Source of the DNA: CAVXHQ01 sp963761735
Lineage (GTDB): Bacteria > Pseudomonadota > Alphaproteobacteria > Rhodobacterales > Rhodobacteraceae
Length of the DNA stretch: 64,000 bases
Reading direction: 5' to 3'
NCBI GenBank assembly: GCA_963761735.1
Contig: CAVXHQ010000003.1
Location: 992,001 to 1,056,000 of the forward strand
Part shown: piece by piece, positions 60,930-64,000 of the stretch
Layout: the number at the start of each line of letters is the position of its first letter
How positions within the stretch are numbered: the first letter of the stretch is position 1
Program-made: the position numbers and the translations under genes
Notes under the pieces: generated by a model
Told to the model about the DNA's origin: nothing
Databases searched by the model: none
The model's input: only the letters and a program-made list of their open reading frames with translations

Positions 60930-63515
60930 TCAGAGCCGCAGGTCGAGCGCGCCGCCCGCCGTGCGGTAAACAGGTGGTGGCGTTGCAGCGGCGGTGTCGC
61001 CGACAGGCGCCGGTGCGCGACGTGCCGTTTCATCGGACTGTCCGTCCGCCTGCCTGTCCTGTCCGGACCCGCCCGTGCCCGCCTGCTCGAAGCTGAAGGT
61101 CACGGTGCCGTATCCTTGTTCGCGGAATTCCGCGCCGAGTTCGGCGATATGGCGGCGCATGAGATCGAGCGTATCGGGCCGCTCCACGAGGATCGCGACG
61201 GTCAATGTGCCGTCGCTGCCGCTCAGCCGCATCCGCACGCGGCCAAGTTCCGCCGGCGCCAGCGCGATCTCCGTTTCGCGTCTGCCCGCCCGGGCCGCGA
61301 CCTCGGCCAGCTGAGCGGCGATTGCCTGCGCCGTCGCGCTGGGCGTATGGGGCGACGCGGGCGCGCCGATCGGTGCGGTTTGTCCCGCCGACGCACTGCC
61401 TGCCGGAGCGGTAAGGGCCGCGATGCCATCGGACCGCAGTTCTTCAGACATCGGCGCGGGTTGCTCGCGACCCGCAAGGATCGTCGCGGCAAGGGAAATC
61501 GGCGGGGTGGCTGCTGCATCCCCGGTCTTCGCCGCTGCAACGCCAGCCTTTATGGCCGGAGTGCCGGTCTGGGTGCCGGGTGGAGCAGTCGTTGTGTAAG
61601 ACCATGCGTACGTCGCTTGCGCAGACGCCGTTCGGGGTGCTGTGTCGTGCAGCGGGGGTGACTTCGGCGGCTCGGGTGTGGGTGCTGGCGAAGCGGAAGC
61701 CGCTGCGGACACGACCGGTCGTGTTTCTGCGACAGATTGTGGCGCCGCGGATGCCAGACGTCCATTCGACGCCTCTTGTTGCACGGACGCACCTGACAAG
61801 AGCATGCCATCGGCGCGCGCCTGACGACCCGTGGCGACAGGTATCTGCGATGGCACAACCCCGGGGTCGGCTGCGCCGTCAAAGGACCGTGTGGTTGTTT
61901 CGGGATAGGGCTGCGCCGACCCCGACAGGGGTGTCCGGGCTGCGACGGATGCCGCCGTCGTATCGCGCGCGGCGGAAGAGGATAATTCCGTCGCCGGTGA
62001 CGGCGCGACGTTATCCAGTGTCGCCTGAGCGGAGGTTGGACGGGGTGTAACGCTGACGGTCGCCGCCGCGTCGGTCGCGGTGCGGGGGGGCAGTGTTGTC
62101 GCGGGTGACGGTGTGACGCTGTCCGGCGCGGCCTGAGCGGAGGCCGGATGGGACGTGACGCTGACTGGGGTAGGCCCGGCTGATGCTCCCTGTGATCTGC
62201 CAAGTGGATCGGGGACGACGGGACGGGGAACGTCTGCACCGCTCTGAAGCGGTGGCGCAATGCCGAAAGCCGACGGGCTGCGAGGTGTTTGAACCGGTAA
62301 AGTCGGTCCATTGCGCAGGGCGTCACTGCCAGTCACGGCGGCGGGCGGTACGGACGTCTGCGTGGTGGATGGCGCCACGATCGGGTCGCCGGAAGCCGAG
62401 GGAGTGCGTCTGGACGTCAATGCAGCCGTGACGTCGCCGGTGCGGGTTTCGGACAGTTCGCCGGTCTGGCGTGCCTGTAAGATTCTTTCAGCGGCGCCTG
62501 CGGGGGAGTTTCCGGTAGTGGACGGAGTCGCTCGCGGTTGCGCAGTTTCGGGCATCCCGATCGCCGCCGAAATCGGAACCGCGGTGCCGGATTGCGGGGT
62601 TTGAAAGGATGGTGTCGGCAAAACCGGTTTCGGCGGGTCGGCGGCGACGCGGCCCGGCAGAATCGACGGCGAAGAGTCGGGAACCCCGAGACCGGACAGG
62701 ACCGATGATCCCGCGGCAATGGGTGCAACAATCGCGGTGGTAGCGGACATTTTTCCATCCGGCGGTACCACCGGACCGGTTGCCGTCGGCGACATCTGTC
62801 GCGCCTTGGTGGGCACGTTTCGCGAAGAAGGCTCACCGTGCGCTGCCATCTTTGACGCCGGAAACGTCAGCGGTGCAATGGTGTTGCCCTGTGATGGATT
62901 CACTACGTCAAACAGTATCCTGCCCGCGACATCCGCAGGTCGATCCGCCGGTGAAATGAACGGGTTCGTCGCCGTGGTGAACGCCGGATCGGTGAATGAC
63001 GACGTGGCCGATGGCTCAATTGAGGCGATGGATGACGCGGGACTGGGTGGCGCCGAAACGACCGGAGATTCAGCGGGACGCGCCGGGTCGGCGCCGAAGA
63101 TGCCCTGAATCAGGTCGGTATCTGCCGCGATTCTTGCGGTGTCCCGGTCCGTAGCGTCAGGCACCGCGATTTCGCCGCGCGCATCACCGCCCGCGTCGCC
63201 GGTGGTGTCGTGGCTGGATGCCGGAGTACCGGACCCGCCGTCAGATCGTGCGCCGGTTGAGACCTGTGTCGTTTCAGTCGGCAATCGGGCGTTTAAACCA
63301 CGCGGGCGCGCGGTTGATTGCGGCCGGTCGACCTCCAGTTGAAATGACTGGCCCGAGCGTGATCCGGGATCACGTGAAAACGACCCGACTGCCGAAGCAT
63401 TTGCGTCGGACGGGACGGTGGATGCGGTCGCACCCTGTCCTTCCGGATGCTGTCTGGCGGTCTCGGTACGGCCGGACATGACCGGTGCGCGGTCTGGCGG
63501 GGCAAAAGGATGCAT
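60930..63515 (-). CDS. fliK: Flagellar hook-length control protein FliK
   Basis: An 861-residue protein, longer than the usual 400-650. The C-terminal hook-length domain is clear (IALAPAELGRVRMRLSGSDGTLTVAILVERPDTLDLMRRH). The long N-terminal part is Pro/Ser/Thr/Ala-rich low-complexity sequence serving as ruler, with an internal approximately 36-residue repeat (VSVTSHPASAQAAPDSV and VSVTPRPTSAQATLDNV). ATG 63515 has GGAGA upstream. FliK measures hook length and switches export specificity. Confidence 0.88.
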   Translation of the reverse strand: MHPFAPPDRAPVMSGRTETARQHPEGQGATASTVPSDANASAVGSFSRDPGSRSGQSFQLEVDRPQSTARPRGLNARLPTETTQVSTGARSDGGSGTPASSHDTTGDAGGDARGEIAVPDATDRDTARIAADTDLIQGIFGADPARPAESPVVSAPPSPASSIASIEPSATSSFTDPAFTTATNPFISPADRPADVAGRILFDVVNPSQGNTIAPLTFPASKMAAHGEPSSRNVPTKARQMSPTATGPVVPPDGKMSATTAIVAPIAAGSSVLSGLGVPDSSPSILPGRVAADPPKPVLPTPSFQTPQSGTAVPISAAIGMPETAQPRATPSTTGNSPAGAAERILQARQTGELSETRTGDVTAALTSRRTPSASGDPIVAPSTTQTSVPPAAVTGSDALRNGPTLPVQTPRSPSAFGIAPPLQSGADVPRPVVPDPLGRSQGASAGPTPVSVTSHPASAQAAPDSVTPSPATTLPPRTATDAAATVSVTPRPTSAQATLDNVAPSPATELSSSAARDTTAASVAARTPLSGSAQPYPETTTRSFDGAADPGVVPSQIPVATGRQARADGMLLSGASVQQEASNGRLASAAPQSVAETRPVVSAAASASPAPTPEPPKSPPLHDTAPRTASAQATYAWSYTTTAPPGTQTGTPAIKAGVAAAKTGDAAATPPISLAATILAGREQPAPMSEELRSDGIAALTAPAGSASAGQTAPIGAPASPHTPSATAQAIAAQLAEVAARAGRRETEIALAPAELGRVRMRLSGSDGTLTVAILVERPDTLDLMRRHIAELGAEFREQGYGTVTFSFEQAGTGGSGQDRQADGQSDETARRAPAPVGDTAAATPPPVYRTAGGALDLRL

Positions 63516-63736
63516 GCGGTCTCCGACGTTCTGACTGAGAGGCGTATCGACGGGCCGGCACCGACATCTGGCGGACGGACCGGCGGTATCTTGCAGGGCA
63601 CCGGGATGATCCGGCGGGCTGACGCGACCGCGACAAACGGTTGGCGCCTGTGACATGGGCAGGTCGGCAGGATGATGCCGGCCCGGTGGCAGCGGAGGAT
63701 GGTCGCTTTCGAAAAGGTGTCCATCGCTCCCGTCAC

Positions 63737-63751
63737 TTATTGCCGCAATAA
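63737..63751. promoter_or_regulatory. Perfect palindrome, operator candidate
   Basis: TTATTGC C GCAATAA, symmetric around 63744, in the AT-rich part of the fliK upstream region. Could be a repressor operator or, with the flanks, a short stem. Confidence 0.45.
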
Positions 63752-63752
63752 A

Positions 63753-63767
63753 TTACCGATCCTTTAC
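63753..63767 (+). promoter_or_regulatory. CtrA-like half-site pair
   Basis: TTAC-N7-TTAC, one mismatch per half to the CtrA consensus TTAA-N7-TTAA. Adjacent to the palindrome, upstream of fliK and of the divergent gene. Confidence 0.3.
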
Positions 63768-63817
63768 CGTTTCCGATCAATAACCGGAGAAATCGTTCGA
63801 ATCGTAAGGAGATCGCC

Positions 63818-64000
63818 ATGGCCGCTCCCGGCATTACGCCCGTCCCCGTTTCGGGGTCACTGCCCGGAATCGTTCCCCGTCCCGTTCCACGACCGTTCGG
63901 CGCTCCTGTCGTCGGGCAGGGGGGCGATCCGGCAAGGGCCGCTCCTTTCGATGCCGTCACCGGCAATCCGCGTCCCGCCGGGCGTGACGGGCCGATGTGG
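63818..64000 (+). CDS. Partial gene of unknown function, divergent from fliK
   Basis: ATG 63818 with TAAGGAG seven bases upstream opens 61 codons with no stop before the window end. The visible part is Pro/Gly/Val-rich (MAAPGITPVPVSGSLPGIV...) without a hydrophobic signal, so no family can be named. Its start site and the divergent position to fliK-flgD suggest a flagellar or co-regulated gene, which is inference. Confidence 0.6.
   Translation, partial: MAAPGITPVPVSGSLPGIVPRPVPRPFGAPVVGQGGDPARAAPFDAVTGNPRPAGRDGPMW

Larger units (their letters stand above)
63516..63817. other. Divergent promoter region between fliK and the partial gene
   Basis: No gene supported. It contains a perfect 15-base palindrome (TTATTGC-C-GCAATAA, 63737-63751) and a CtrA-like TTAC-N7-TTAC (63753-63767). 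Flagellar promoters in alphaproteobacteria are often CtrA-controlled. An AT-rich stretch surrounds both motifs. Confidence 0.5.

Noticed and set aside
63733..63966. 77-codon minus-strand frame at the window end
   Set aside because: Overlaps the palindrome/promoter and the better-supported plus-strand start at 63818; no ribosome site.
1..64000. CRISPR array or tRNA genes
   Set aside because: No regularly spaced repeats with unique spacers and no T-loop/CCA-type tRNA signature were seen on either strand by eye; a tRNAscan and CRISPR search would settle it.

Overview
The window is GC-rich bacterial chromosome. It most likely comes from a Rhodobacteraceae (Roseobacter-group) alphaproteobacterium. 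The supporting evidence is the opgC-opgG-opgH glucan cluster, the mutM-ech-rpsT-dnaA-dnaN-recF-gyrB neighbourhood, the FAD-fused SelD, and a dispersed intergenic motif (CAAATATCCC plus a GC hairpin) that I recognise from this group. Taxonomy is inference from gene content. I saw no rRNA, tRNA or CRISPR array.

Layout. 1-4.5 kb: osmoregulated periplasmic glucan genes opgC (cut by the window edge), opgG, opgH, overlapping stop-to-start. 4.6-5.9 kb: secreted esterase and Tat-exported rhodanese. 6-12.1 kb: a complete Yej/Opp-type peptide importer (binding protein, two permeases, double ATPase). 12.4-14.1 kb: two small exported Cys-rich proteins followed by an SCO-type copper protein. 14.1-18 kb: L,D-transpeptidase-like protein, then tRNA 2-selenouridine synthase converging on an FAD-SelD fusion. 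18.2-23 kb: PNPOx-like protein and an AttEFGH-type ABC system with lipocalin-like AttH. 23.2-31.6 kb: pbpC, a giant alpha-2-macroglobulin and yaaA. 31.8-34.2 kb: recQ and yggT.

34.4-36.1 kb holds the most striking item. An IS110-family element is inserted at a CT dinucleotide in frame inside an acyl-CoA thioesterase gene. Its left non-coding end folds into two internal loops. Four short guide segments there match the actual target flanks and the element's own joined ends, which is the architecture of an IS110 bridge RNA. The element ends also build a -35/-10 promoter when circularised. Removing the element restores a 180-codon reading frame exactly.

36.4-41.7 kb: UMF1-type MFS permease, MepA, phytase-like esterase, YtoQ, YhhQ-type queuosine-precursor transporter, a short leader-like locus with a 17-nt match to the anti-Shine-Dalgarno end of 16S rRNA, and arfB. 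42-46.8 kb: a same-strand run of small or low-complexity membrane and envelope-stress proteins (22-aa membrane peptide, LEA-like protein, holin-III-like protein, DUF3618 protein, YihY, AI-2E family permease). 46.9-57.7 kb: replication and repair genes on the minus strand (mutM, ech, rpsT, dnaA, dnaN, recF, GNAT, LysE, gyrB). 57.9-60.2 kb: ubiE-ubiB for ubiquinone. 60.2-64 kb: flagellar flgD and fliK, and the start of a divergent gene cut by the window end.

Working logic: much of the window concerns the envelope (glucans, peptidoglycan transpeptidase and endopeptidase, pbpC with macroglobulin, Att system). It is interleaved with core replication genes.
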